From contig CM062215.1 of NCBI GenBank assembly GCA_031216445.1, positions 1,174,501-1,238,500 of the forward strand: a DNA stretch of 64,000 bases, given 5' to 3'. The stretch is from Lateolabrax maculatus. Its lineage: Eukaryota; Chordata; Actinopteri; Acropomatiformes; Lateolabracidae. The stretch's first letter is position 1. Each line of letters starts with the position of its first letter. Both the position numbers and the translations under genes were made by a program. The notes beneath the pieces are model-generated. The model had not been told where the DNA came from, did no database searches, and saw nothing but the letters and a program-made list of their open reading frames with translations. Below, piece after piece: positions 27,201 to 41,700 of this stretch.

Positions 27201-30200
27201 GTGTCTTTCCAGCCCCCTCCTTACCCGTGCCTGATCTGGAGGGGCTGGTCTCTCGGCTGCAGCCGTGGCTGCGGTGACCTCGGGGCCGGCTCTTGTCGGT
27301 CAGGCTGGTGGAGGTGCTGGTGGCGGCGGCGGTGCCCATGGTCGGCCTCGGGATCCTGCCGTAGGTGGAGCTCAGCAGTCGGCCGGGAGAACCTGACCTA
27401 CTGCCGGCTAAAGTGAAGATAAAGTTTGTCATTTTAAGAAACCTTTTTGGTAAAAACATTGATTCAGTTTGTTCAGATAATACTTATTTAATAAGCTGGT
27501 CCTGATTAAATGTCTAGTCAAATACTCCTGATGTTAAAGAGTGTTTTAACATTTAATTATTTATTCACTCACCTTATATTGAAAGTATTTAAAAATATAT
27601 ATAACTTTGGTATCAGTACAGAAAGCATTACCATTACAGTCAGAAGTATAAAAGTGAATACATACATTACATTAACTCGCTTCTCATTTTATTTATTGCA
27701 ATTGATTTTTCTGAATATGACACTTTATTTAACATCTGCATCAAATGATCTACAAGCAGAACGAGGTGATTTCAGTGTTGTGGTTTCATTTAAGGAAAAT
27801 ATGTTCACATATTTAGAATTCAAATGTTTATCAGGGTTAAAGTTAAAATTCCTGTGATGCCACTTGTCACAAACACGAGGATAAGATCGCAGTCAAAGGA
27901 CACGACTCACGCTGAGACTGCGAGACGACCTTCCCTCGGCTCCTCCCGCGGCTGTCAGTCACAGGCGGAGCGTTTCCTGAACTCGTTCTCCTGGTTCGTA
28001 CTCGACCTGGAGAGGCAGAGCACAGGAAAACAGAGGAATAAGGAAGAACCGCCACATCAGAGTTAAAACACACTGCTGTCGGTTGTTTGAAGTGACATTT
28101 TCTACACATCCGTCATGCAGAAACAGAGTGGAGGTCAAACCGGAGATCATAAGGACAGAAACGTGACAGCAGATAGAAAACAGGGAGGATGAAAGACAGG
28201 AACGTCACTTAATCCTAAAACTCATTTTTCATAAAAAAGATTCATACAAACAAAAATCAATGCGCCAGTATCTAACTGTAGTTTTAAGACAGCAACAATG
28301 AGAATAAGCTGAAAAGCTTGGAAGTCGGGACATTTGTGCAGTCACAACCAACTATTTGGTTGATTTGGTCGTACAAATCAATTAACGGTGGGAGGAAACA
28401 GGAACCTTTGGAGTAAAGTAGTGACACCCTTCCTCTTTAGCTTGCTGACCACATCAACTCTGAGGCTCGGGAACATTATTCTCTGATGTTTCTCTGATGA
28501 ACGACTTTTGTTGGTATAAGCAGGATAATACCCTCCAAACTGTCCAAATGTGTATATTTAATCAACAAGAGTCAGAGTTAACAACTAAATAAACAATATA
28601 GAGCGACAGACTGGATGGATGTATAACGTGCAGTTGTACTTTGACTAATGTATAAACACACCACAGGACACACAGACGCAGACAGAAATACCAGGTCAAC
28701 CACATGCGCCACAACTACAGGTTTAATCCCTGGATAACAAAACAACTGCCTTTTATTTGTCAGCCAATCAGTGTGAATCCTAAAGAACAATGACAATATA
28801 AAGGTGACTTCAAGTGTGCTACAAAATATCTGAATCTCTGACAAAAATCAAAGGTTCAAATGAGCCAGAGGACGTAAAAACTGAAGGAGAAGAAGCGACG
28901 ACACCAGAAGTGCATTTCAGAACAAAACAACAAAACAGAGCTTTAGATTTTACTGCTTCTTCTCCATAGCAACGTCCAACAATTTGGGAATTTTGCCACT
29001 GGCCCCTTTAAGCATAAAATAATGCGTGAACTACCTTCATCAAGAGAAGGGCGTGCGGGCCGAAGAGTCCAGTCCTGCAGCTACAGGCAGGTCAAACCTG
29101 TTCCGTTCAGGCCACGGAAACAAATCACACTCGTGATGGTCAAACAGGTTCACAGGTTGCAGGCAAAGTTTTGCCTTTAGTATCAATAAAATATGGAGGA
29201 GAATCTCAGGTTTCTATGTTGAGAAACATACTTGTCCTTCAGTTTCTCCAGACTCACCTGCCAACTCTTGTTTCTACGTTTTCAACCAACTTTATTACAT
29301 AGATTGACAGTTTTTCCAAGTGTAGGAGAGAAGTCACAGTGCACCATGCGGAGACAGTCCATGCATAGACAGTTCCATCACAGATGACCACCATTACAGT
29401 ACTGATGGGGGGTAGAAACACACACCGAGGAGGCATGGAGGAGCGTCACTCCCCTGCTTACCGTCTGCATTAACAGACCCCGAGCCGTCTGACGGGTGGG
29501 CGAGCCCAGGAGAGACACAACAAGGGTCAGGGGTCAGGAGGTGAAGCGTTACAGACGCTTGACAAAGAGGCGAGTGGGTGGGGGACAGTTATAAAGAAGT
29601 GCTTCTACGGTGTTGTAGAAAAGGTACAAATGATTGAGGGATTGCATTATGTGTCCAACAAGCAAACAATAAAAATTTAAGGCAATTTGACTGTGAACTA
29701 AGGTTTAAGATAGTGTGTAACTAGAGCTAACATGAATAAGTAAAATAATTAAAAACCAGAATGGAGTTTTTTGTTGTTGTGGAGTGACAAAGTCATGAGG
29801 GCACTCTCTGTTAGTTTATGGTGACAGCGAGGTGGGAAAGTGAATCTGGTCTTTCTTACCCAGCGAAGCGTAGGAACCAGGGGGGAGGGCCGAGGCTGAG
29901 CTGAAGGGCGAAGCCGACGATGGCGCGACCGTGGGCACGGCAGGCATCCTGGTGCGGGCGGTGGCGGTGGCGGCCGCGTTAACGTCCACGTCGCTGCGAG
30001 AACGTTGGAGGGAGCCGGGGGAGGAGGCCGCAGCAGGCGTCCTGGTGTGGGCAGCTTTGGCTGGAGGAGGTCACACAGACAGGATCAAAATGAGATCCGC
30101 GTCCAACACTACAGCTGTTTAACGGCTCAGTTTCCTCCCATCAGGAACTGCACTTATTCAACAATCACTAAATTACAACACATCACATTTCAAGGTGTGT

Positions 30201-33200
30201 TTTCTATGTCTTGATGAATGTGATGTGTCCTTACATCTTGTTGTGCTGCTTCCAAAGGTGTTCTTCACAGACAGGGGTCGACTGTGGAGACAAACGTAAG
30301 TAAAGTAAATCACCTTAGTTAAAGGAACAAAAGAAAACCTGGTTAACAACTTGAGATAAAAAGACTATAAATAATCAGCGTCACTTCAATGTGAGATAAT
30401 AAAACTCCCTCTGTAGATATAGGAGGGAGCATATTTTCTACTTTTTTAAATAAAAATAGAACAGCTTGAAACAAAATGTGTCGTTTAAATATTTGTGCCG
30501 GATCCATCTGTTAGCTCCCCTCACACTGCTGTAGAATAACGTGACACAGTAACATCAATACAGAGCTTTTTAGCGCGACATAAACGGCCCAAAGATCAAT
30601 GTGGAGCTCAGACAGAGAATATATTAACAAGGCTGACAGCACTGGGAACAGCATTACTGTACTTTTACTACTTTAACATCACTGCAGACAGACGCTACAC
30701 GACAGGCTGCACGTGAAGCGTTTCACAAACTCGTAGATTTTAATCGCTGCCTCGTGTCTGTTCTGTTGTTTCAGTAATCCATTGAAAAGGGAGACATCAG
30801 CACACAACATATACTGTATTCGCTGTGGCTCTTCGGAAGAAAACCCTCCTCATGTTTCCCAGTTGATCAATAAACTGATCGATCAGAGAGGAGGCTCACT
30901 TGAGGCTCTCCTGGGAGGACGAGGAGGAGCGGTCCGAGGCGGGCAGCGACATCAGGCTGTCGCCGCTCCTCAGGTGAGCCTGCAGAGCTTTCTGATAGGA
31001 CGACTCCAGGCCCTGGAACAGCTGCTCCGCCTCCCGCCTGAAGTGGCCGTGGAAGCTCCAGTAACACCTGCAACGGCAAGCAGGAGGACCAAAAAAACAA
31101 CCATCAGGACGTCTCAATATTCTCCCCTCGTTTAAACGTTCTTTTAAAGGTTTGGTTTGATGTGCGGCCCTTTATAACGTAGAGGATCAGCAGTAAAATG
31201 AAGAGGTGAGACTTACTTTCTGGCCACAGAGCGAGCCTCTGCATCTGCATCATGGACCCCTTTCTTTATAGTCTCCATTAAAACTGTGCCATGTCTACAA
31301 GGGGGGAAAACAGGAAAATGGTCAGCCAAATGGTCAATTCCTCTTTTTCTCTGCCAACTTTCACTGGTCAGCTAAAGAAAAACACACCGGAAATTGTGAG
31401 CAGCAGAGTGGGGAAACAAAAACTCAAAAGGACGTCAGCCTCCTAAATTTACTCCTGGGGTCAGAGATCAACTACAGACGTGTCAAAATACATAAAATCC
31501 ATTCAGCAAATGCAGGACAAATTGTTTGTTTGTATCTGGTTTCACTGTAACTGTAACAAACTGGTGCAAATGCATCTATAAGGGGTAACCATCTTGGAAA
31601 AATCAATGCAAAATGAATAATAAAGTCCCAGAGTCAGAGTAACATGAGGTAAATCTGAAAACAAAACAAACATGGACGCATCATGTCAGCCCAGGTAGTT
31701 CTGTATCACCCCCCCCCCACGACCATAACACCGCAGTGTGAAGTCGTCCGATGATGTGAACGCAGCGTCAGCTCCAGTACCGACCTCTGACCTCCTGTGT
31801 GAGTCAGAAACCTGCCATCTGCTCTGCTGTCTGGACTCCATTAGCTGAACTAACACTTCTACAGCAGGATTAATCGATCAAAAGCTGCTTTTTATTTAAA
31901 TAAAAGGCAGTGTGATTGGTCCTGGACTGATGTATAGGAGCAGAATCAGTTTCTCTCACACACACTGATTGATGACTGATCGATGAGAACCAGAGAGCTC
32001 CCCTGGCGTGGGGGGGTCAGCTCGGGTTTCTCCCTGGCGGCGGCAGGAAGCAGCCGGGCGGAAACACAATCAGGCTTTTAGAAGCAGACAGAGATCCCCC
32101 TGGCATCGCCATGGAAACCGCCTAGATAGACCTCGACCCCGCCGGTGTCACGTTTCCTGATGAGTTAGCGTGGCGTACTTTCAGCCATTCACAAGCGGCT
32201 GTCACTTCATTATATCACTGTGTATTACTGAAAACTTTGAGCAAGAAATATTATGACATTATTATATTTTCCATTCTGGTTTCTTCACCTCTCCAGAGAG
32301 CTCGTCTGCCATTCCTGCAGCAGCAGGTCCAAGAACTCAAAGCAGCGCCTGCAGAACAGAAGAAAACATACAAATAACTTCCAGAATATAATAATGAATT
32401 CAACTTTCCAAACCCGTGCAGACGCCTGAAAGAATAATGATGATGATAATAATAATAGAAGAAGAGCAATACAAAAGGAACCCGACATTTTGAACACATG
32501 AAACTCTACAGACTCAAAACACCAACAAAACTGTATAATACTTATTAAATAGAAGTTATGTAAATAAAATATAATACAAAATGCATAAATAAATAAAATA
32601 GCAAATAGAAATATGACATGAAATAAATTTTAATGTTAAATAGAAATAAATTAATAAATAAAAATACATGAAAATGACAAAAATTACATTAAAAAGTAAT
32701 AAATAAATGAATACAATAAAATGAAAATACAATAAATAAAAATAATAAAAGAATGAGAAAATAATAAAAGAATAACATGCAATAAACATGTGTGTCTCAC
32801 CTCCGGACTGCCACAGATTTGGAGGTACAGTTGCTGGTGATGATGGGGATGAGACGTGGGTAGTGTGTGTGCTGAGAAACACAACAAACTGGAGTCAAAA
32901 CACACAACATCTTCTCTCTTAACACACCACAGATAACTGACAAAAAAGTTATTTTCTTCCTCTTTGATCACAATGAAATGATTTATTATTGTTATTATTT
33001 CTGTCCTTTCTTCTTGACATGAAATGTGATTTGGTCCTGTTTGCCTGTGAAAAGCTTTAACTTGGAGCGAACGTCATTTTAATGCAGGAAGCTGCTTTTA
33101 TTTCCCTCAACAGAGGCCACATGGAAAATAATCCATCAGAACTACACTCGTCTTTACACTTCCACTGCGTCAGGTTAGTAGAGCCGCCACGTACTTTGAG

Positions 33201-35583
33201 GATGAGGCGGATGGCGGCCACGCCGGAGCTGGCCATGACTTTGGCACTGTTGGGGACCAGGTTGAGGAGGATGGGCATGGTAGCCTCCGCCGCGTGGTCG
33301 AAGCGACTGCCGAGCACCGACGACAGGTGGCTGCGGGGCAGAGCAGACACCGTCTTGTTGGACAGGAGCAACAGCGAGCAAAGGAACGGGAGGGAAATTA
33401 AACTGCGAGTGTTGCGACCTGCGGATCGTCTTACCCCAGAGATAAACAGGCCTCTCTCACCACCTGAGAGCGGAGGTCCTTCGCGGACAGTTTCAACGCC
33501 GCCTCCGTGAGCCGCAGCTGCTGCAGAAATCCCTCAAACTCCGCTGCGCCAGCCAGGAGCAGCGAACGCACCTTCTTCAGCTGGGGCAACGGGACAGGAG
33601 GGGAAAAAACACAGATCAGCAAAGACGTTTTCACCTAACTGATCATCAGACTGAGATGACTGCGTGGTCTTACAGCTGCCACTCGGAGCTCCCAGTCCCT
33701 CTTATCGTCTGACAGCACGTCTCGAATCTTCGTCATGGCCTCCTCCACCTCCCTGTTGGAGTAGATCTGGTGGAGGAAGGAAGGAGGAGAGGAGAAAGGA
33801 AGGATAAGAGGAAGCCACCTTATGAGTGGGCCTCTGTATGGAGGGCTGATATTATAAAGTATATAGTCAAAAATCTGGAGCAAACAAGACTCTATACCTA
33901 CGACGGTGTGCTAGGTAAAAAAATAATTATTTAATATGGAGCCTGGGAGGGGGGTAATTTATGAGAGAAAAAAACACTTAGATGTTCTCTGAGAAACCGT
34001 AGGAAAAATTGTGTTTTTTTGTTTAAGGAACCACATCCTTTCCCTTTGCAAGGTTAGATGAACCGCAAAAAATACCGTTTTTCCATGTTTTCTTTCTCTA
34101 AAATGTATCACTTCAATCTCAGAGAATATTTTAGTTTTTTTTCTGTTGTTTGATTTAAATCTTGCGAATTCTGAGCTTCTTATCAGAATATTATGCCACG
34201 CCATCGGCTCCATATATATATTTTTTATATACCTATAATGGTCCTAATACGCCGTCGTACATACCTGCACTGTGGGAACATCCTCAAAGGCCTGGATGAA
34301 GTCCTCTTCATCCAGAGCTCCAGCACAAGACCCATCCTTCCCTGCAGACAACCAGGGCGACACTTTCTTAAATCAGTTATTCTGTGGACAAGGTCTTTAG
34401 ACCCTTTATTATTTTACAATTTAACCCTAACTCAGTACAGACAGTGTGCAGAGTGTGATAGGTTTTGATAGGTATTTGGATGTGCAGATTAGTTAGTGAC
34501 ATGTCTGGCGGCGGCGGTGTCGGCTCTGACCTGCAGACTTGGTGCTGGAGGCGGAGGCGGGGCGTCGAAATGAACCCATGCTCACCGTCTTCTTCCCGGA
34601 CAGCGTGGCTCCTTTGGACGAGGACGAGGAGCGGCCGCCGTCCCCCGAGTCATCGTCCTCAAAGTTTTTGTCTGGAGGAGGAAGAGCAGAAAAGAGAGGC
34701 GGAGAGCTCCGGTCACATGACTAAACAACGAGTCCTCAGTAAACTGAACCAGCACAAAGAAAACGCCATCGCTGAGCATCTCAGCAATGTGGAGCCGGCG
34801 GGCGGACTGTGACTTGTCTGCATTTTAACTTCTAGCTGACGTGCAGCTGACATGGAGAGGACATTACTCACATTCCTGCATCACCAACACAACAAGCTAC
34901 CGATGGCGAGGAGCACGGACATCCGAGACACAATGCCCCCACAATAAACTCAACAATTAGTCCTGTGTTCCCAGGAAGAAGCCCAGAGTGAGGACACGGC
35001 CTGCGGTACCACGAGCAAAAGACATGGTGCTCTGAGAACCAAAACTGACAAATCACACCTGTTAATATTTCTGACATATAGTAAATAAATGATACGTTAC
35101 TGATGGTGAATCAGCCCTCTGAGGTTCCCATTAATGCTGAACCAAATAGCTGTTTGCCAGTGATTTATCAAGCAAAAGCACCAAAGATTCCCAGTTTCCA
35201 GCCTCTCAAATGTGAATTTTTGCTGCTTTGCTCTGTTTTATATCATTATTAATAGAATAACTTCAGGGTATCAAACATCTAAGTTTAAAAAAATGAGGAT
35301 TTTGAATAGTCTCACTGAATTTAAACATTTATTTATTTGTGCAAATTGTTCTGAGTTGATGGTTAGGGCTGCAAATCTCTTAATCAATCTAATTGGTTTC
35401 TCAATTAATTGTTGGGCATTTTTAGTTCTGAATTTAAATAAATAAAAAGAAAACATTAACAGTCTTTTGTTTCCTGCCAGCAGCTGAAAGAGGCCCGGCC
35501 CTGTGTAAATGCCTCGCCACGTGAGTCCCCCTCAGCACAGGAATCTGTGCAGCCAGCAATCGATCCTCTTTCATTATTCAAAG

Positions 35584-35622
<39 letters not shown>

Positions 35623-35743
35623 CAGGGCACTCAGCCAACACATCAGTCGTGTGCAATCAGGTTGCAGTTTTTCCCTCCTTGCAGGATCAAAGCAAAGTGC
35701 AACACCCCTCAATATCAACACAAGGTGAGTGTGTGTGAGAGAG

Positions 35744-35789
<46 letters not shown>

Positions 35790-38700
35790 AGACAGAAGAA
35801 CACACCTGTCACCTGAGGTTTAACACTTTCACATCAACACAACACAGCAGGAGGAGAAAACCACGACAGTGACGAGCATGTTAGCTCAACAGGAAAGTGC
35901 ATCCAAATATCGGTATAAATGCAATTATTATTAGAAATGATTATACTGCATCACGTGTGTTTCTGATCCAATCGTCATCTGAGGATCAATGAATTTAATC
36001 TTATCATAGGCGAGCTGAGAGGGGTATCACTATCACGTACCTCACTGATGCTAAAAATCAATGTAAAATCAAAACATTTCATACAAGGAAAGAAACGTCA
36101 TACAGACTATTTTCATTTTAGCAAGTCTCATGTCACAGTTCATTTATGATGTTATTTAGTCAAATGAATCCCATCAATCTTCTCATCTAACTCTCAGCAA
36201 GAAAATGTTAATGTTAAAAAAGGGTTCCCACATCTTTCAACACTGTTTCATGAAGGCACATTGCATGAAATAGATTGTTGTCACTGTCTGACCAAAAGGA
36301 AAAAGAAAATTGCTTGACATATTTTCTGGAATGCAACAACAGGATTTTCAAAAGGTCTCATGGCTCAAGATTCATGAAATCTGCACAGAATTGACAACCA
36401 GGCTGCAGACTTAAGTACGCAAATGACAGCATGTTGCTCTTATGTGCCCTTCAGCATGAATAACAGATTTCAACAAGCATCAGAAGCATCATTTACGAGA
36501 CAAACTGTCGTAACAGAACTACATAACACTGTTGTATCTGAATGCAAATCAACTAAGCCAGAACAAGACACAAAACCAAGCTGTTCAGTTGAAGTGTGAC
36601 CTTGATAGCTGCAGTTTCCACACATCAACTCATACGTCTTCTCACATCTGCAACTGGTCTCTTATGAATAAATCAGCAGGGAAAGTTCCCTCGTCAGGAA
36701 AATGAAAACTAATCCTCAGTTTCTCCAGCGTCACATTGTCCTCACAACAATTCAGCTGCGAGCAGGCCGAGAAATCGCCCTGCTGTGTTTACATTCGAGA
36801 CGCCGCAGACACATTCCTCCTGGATTTACAGCCGTCATCACACCAGACACCCCCACCCACCCACCTCCTTTCTCTTCCCATTCAACCCCCGTCGCCTGCA
36901 TTTATCCCTGATCACACCATCCTCTTTTTTCTCTCCTCTAAAACATGTGTAAAACCCTCCCTGTGTCCAGAGAAACAGCAGCTTACAGGAGCAGATCCGC
37001 CTGCAGACCAGTTTCCTCAGCATGCCGACAGACAGTCAGGTGGTCCTCCAGTCCTCTGTGGTCCTCACATCTCCCCCCCCCAGCTGAGGAGAGAGAGAGG
37101 AGGGGAGGAAGGAGGGGAGTCCAACTGCTAGCCTCCTCCCTCCCCTGTCAGGGAGCATGTGCTTCAACACGATCTTCCTCTCTGTCTCCGTCCTCTCGTT
37201 CACCTCAGCAAACCGTCGGCAGCAGGATGGAGGGAGCGGAAAGGGAGGGGATGGAGAGAAGTGATGAAGGAGGAGAGGAGGAGGAGGAGGAGGAGGAGTG
37301 GACCAATGGGAGGAGAAGGGAGGGGTCGGTCGAGGGACGAACCCCAGAGCTGGGTCTGGAGGCGGAGTCGGACATGAGAGACAGCTACAGTGTCATCATG
37401 ACTCAGGAGAGGAAGAGGAGGAGGAGGAGGAGGAGGAGAGACGCCTCTCCAGAGGAAGCTGGTCCTCTGACGGCATTAACGTACGTAACAAAGCACCACG
37501 GAGGCTGAGGGAACGTTTCAGGTTGTATTTAATTCTCTGTGATGGGACAGACAAACTTGAGGTATCTGTGTGCCCGTTTCGTTAACAAAAGTCCAAAACA
37601 CAAACTGTTCTGCTGCCAATTATACTAATTAAACATAAAAGACTTTTACAAGGAAATAAACTTTGCCTATTTCTTTCTTCTCGTTGTATTATTTTTATAT
37701 TAATGATCATTTAAGGGTGTTTTAAAAGTTGTCAAATTGAACATAAATAGAAAGTGTTAAAGAACAAGTACATTTATTTATTAAGAACTGTTGAATTTTT
37801 AAAGCTGTTAAAATTGTATTCATGGGCCAAGATGAACTATATTATGTATTGTATCAAGGAAAGACAAATTTGGCACTAAAAACCTAAATATTCACTTAGA
37901 TATCATGTTGATGCTTCTCTGTTTGGGAGGGGGAGTAGGTTTGCATTCTTTTTGAAATCAATCCATAGAGAGTGACATATCCGTCCTGCAGTAATGGAGT
38001 TATTTCTGTAAGTCAACTTATAACAACCTGCACAGCTGCGTCCATCTAGTCTACGCTTGACTGACGTCCCCGTCCTTAATCCTACCTGAAGCTCTGATTG
38101 GCTCGGCTGATTTTCCACCTGTAGAAACGGCTGTCGATAAACACAACAAGAGATCGACATGCAGCAATTCTCCCACTCTAAGACTTTCACCTGATTACAT
38201 GTCAGTGTTTCACTCCCTCCTGACATCAGCTGAAAGAAACCTCCTGCCACAAGATGGCGCTGTTACCCCACAGTCTGTGTTTATTTTGAGGGAAAACAAA
38301 GACAGACCGGAGGACATACAGAAGGGCGTGAGCTCGAAGCCTGGGATCCACATTTGTGAGGATATTTGTTCCAGGAAGTGTATGTGTTGAGTCTTTACCT
38401 GCAAGGTTAACTCGTGATAATCTCAGAGGTTAATGTTACAAGATCTGAGCCTGAACTGACTGATACTGAAAGACAAAAACTGAACAAGTGTATGTTTTCC
38501 TTACAAAGGAGCTCTGAGTATTGTCTGAAGCCTAACCCTTCACTCAGGAGGTCAGTGGCTCCCAAAGGCTTCAATGTAAACGATCCGATGAGAAGAAAAC
38601 TAGACCTCAGGGGAGGATTTGGTCTGAGGGGACAAACCATCTGGGATTCTTTTATCTATTTGTACATTATGTATTTATCTCATCAATCAAGCTTTATATT

Positions 38701-41700
38701 ATTATAAACTGAATATCTTCGGACTGTTGGTCGGACACAAGACATTTGAAGGCGTGAACTTTGATCGACATTATTTCACTCTTTTTTTTTATTTATGTGC
38801 AAAACAACAAATCTATTCAGTGAAATAAATAATCAACAGATTAATCAATTAGAAAAATGTGTGGCATGGAAGTTTGGCAAGTAACAAATCTAAAAAGATA
38901 TCAAATAAAGGCAGAATGTCCAAAAAATAATCTGGAACTACCCTCAAAATCTAAATCATAACGACAGCACTCACCAAAGACAGAGACATCCTGACTTTTA
39001 GTCCTTAGTATGGGTCAAACTCTAAACACACTGGATCCTACATTTCCCATAATGCACCCCGCTCACATCTACTCAGACTTCTCCAGAGTCACAGGAGACG
39101 TCATGCAAGTGTTTTCACGGGCCCAGTAAAACTAACGGGCCGAGTAAACTGTGTTTGACGTGTGAAATCGGCGGAGAGCAGAACTTTGTCACCGGGGGAG
39201 AACAACTGCTCATATCAAACAAAGTGACTACGACTAATTGTGCATCTCCTCTGGATGCCAGGTCACAAGCTTTCCTCCTGGCAGCGTCTCAAAGTCTTTG
39301 GGTGCTCGGAGCCTGATGGAGTCTGACAGCTGATCCCCCCGATGCAAATTCACAAAATGACCGAGGAGAGGTGAGGCGCTTGGATACGCAAAGTGTTGCA
39401 TCAACTGAAGAAAGGAAGAAACAAGGGAGCGTGGGAGAGCGGTTCAGAGGAGGACAAGCTCGCAGCAGGTAGTGAGTCTCTGCTCTGAGATCAAATCACC
39501 CTCAAGTCTTTCTCTAGTTTACTATCATTCAACAGGTGGTTTTTAGTCCTTTCCCACTCACAAACGTTCACCACAGCAGCCTGTTTTATTCACTTTCTGC
39601 TGCCCTCGACGTCGAGAACAACAAATGCATCAAAGGTGAGCTTCGACGCTGTTCGGCCTTTTCACCGCTGAAAGAAAGAAGTGGTGAGAAACACGCCCGC
39701 CATTCTCCTGCACATCACAGCCAGCTGGAACAACAGTGGGAGTGACGTTCCCACAGAGTTATCAGCCTTCATCCACAACTTTCTCAGCAGATTAAAATGC
39801 ATTCGTACCCAGCAAACTCCACAAGTGAGAGTGTGGAGTTACAGTGGAGGAAGCAACAGGGGTGATTGTGAACGCTGAGTCTTGGGATGAACAAAAACTC
39901 TCTACTTTCAACACTTAATCATCAATAAATCGCAAGTGATCGACAGCTTGCAGGATCCAACGAAACTTTTCCTAACACTTCCTGGAGTGTAAGAACTTTG
40001 TTTAGGTTACATGCAGGACAATTATTTCCTTACAGAGTTATCTGGTGATTATGTTTTGGATTCATGAATTACTTGTTTGGTTCATAAACATCAGAAAGAA
40101 AAATTAAATGCTAATTTACAGTCCACAGAGACATCCTCAAATGTCTCGTTTATATAAAACAAAGAAAAGCAGCAAATCTAAAGCTGGACTTCAGTTAATC
40201 GATAAATTAAATCAATCAACTACCACAGCGAATCAGTGGGGGGGGGGGGGCACTGTACAAGTTAGGACCTACATTTGTGTTATGTTTTTGTTTACTTGTC
40301 AGGTTTTCGGGTCAATCAGTGTCTGTTCCTGCTGGGAGGAAACCTTTTCCTGTTTGGTTTCCTTCGGTTTCTGTGGAGAGGAGTTTTCCTGTTATGTCGT
40401 GTTTTGTGTATCTGTGCAGAGACGAGTGTCGGTGGCTGGAAGCTTGTTGAACAACGGTTCCAGTAACGCATCTTTAAACTGTGTATTTGCACACCTAAAT
40501 GTGTGACAGGTGTGTCGGAGGCCAGCCACAGAGCGTCCACACTACTGCGGCGTTTTCAACCCCCTAAAAGGGACACGTTTGGAAACTTCGGGTTTGCGTT
40601 TTAGTCTGGACGGGGAAAAACGGAGGCCTCTGACAACGATGACGCGGGCACTCATGTTCACGAGTGTGTTGACCAAATTTCTTAAATTATAATGTAGTAA
40701 AACTGCAGAAAGACTTTAGTAACAGTTTGGAGAGACAGAGCCAGACCTCGGCTATGCTTACCTAGTACCAGCAGTGGTGTTGGAGGATCTTTGTTGGTGG
40801 CTGCTGTAAATAAAACCATTTTTTTTTTGGAAATGCGATATGCACTTCCATGCGTATTAGTGTGGACGGAGATTATTTCAGAAACGGTGCTCATCTCGGT
40901 ATTAGCGTGGATGCGGCCTTACTCGGTTACTGCTGGTTTATTTCAAACCACGTTACGATCTAAATGAGGCATGTCTTCCAAGTCTATTAGACCAAAACGG
41001 CGTAAGAAATAAACCAGCAGCAGGTTTGTAGCTCTTTATAAAGCTCCGGTCCGTCTTCCTTGTGTTCGTACAGCTGTGAGGGACTCATTGGTGCATGGTG
41101 CCCTGTCTTTCTGTCCCTGCACAGTGTTCATTATTCAGGAGGTTTCCAACTGCGCAACCTAAGTCCTGCTGGCAGCGAGTACCTGGCCTCGTCTCTCCTC
41201 ACCTCCCTGCAGGACGTCCTGAGGCTGTGTGACGCACACAGCCAGGCCTCTATTTATCAAAAACCCTCAGAGCTGGACTCACCCGATAAAATATAGTTTC
41301 AGTTCATTCTGCTTTATTATCTAATTTAGCTTCTCAACCTTTACAACAAGACCACAGACATGAGTCAACTTCTGTAGTAGCCGATTTATTAACCTACTTT
41401 TAAAGTGCTATGCAATAACTGCAGTCTACAGTACTTCAAATGAATACATGTTACAGTACATGTTCTGCAGTCTGACTTCTGTTTCCCTACATCAGCGCTG
41501 CAGGGCTGCTGGGGAGGAACAGACTTTAGAGAAAGCTTTAATCAATCAAACCACTTCTGATTGCTGTTGCTGTTCGTTACTCTCTGTAAGATATTTCTGC
41601 ACTAAGTAAACCGCTGGTGCAAAATACATGAGAAGAGAACACATTCCCCCAATTTTATGGCTTCCCATTGCTACAAGAATGCAACTTAAAATCAATGAAT

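Noticed and set aside
32556..32971. Tyr/Phe/Ile-rich minus-strand open frames
   Set aside because: AT-rich intronic sequence giving hydrophobic-looking low complexity. No exon structure or homology.
36945..37508. 187-codon plus-strand open frame
   Set aside because: Arg/Glu low complexity from GGA runs, antisense to the alternative clasp1 first exon. No family match.
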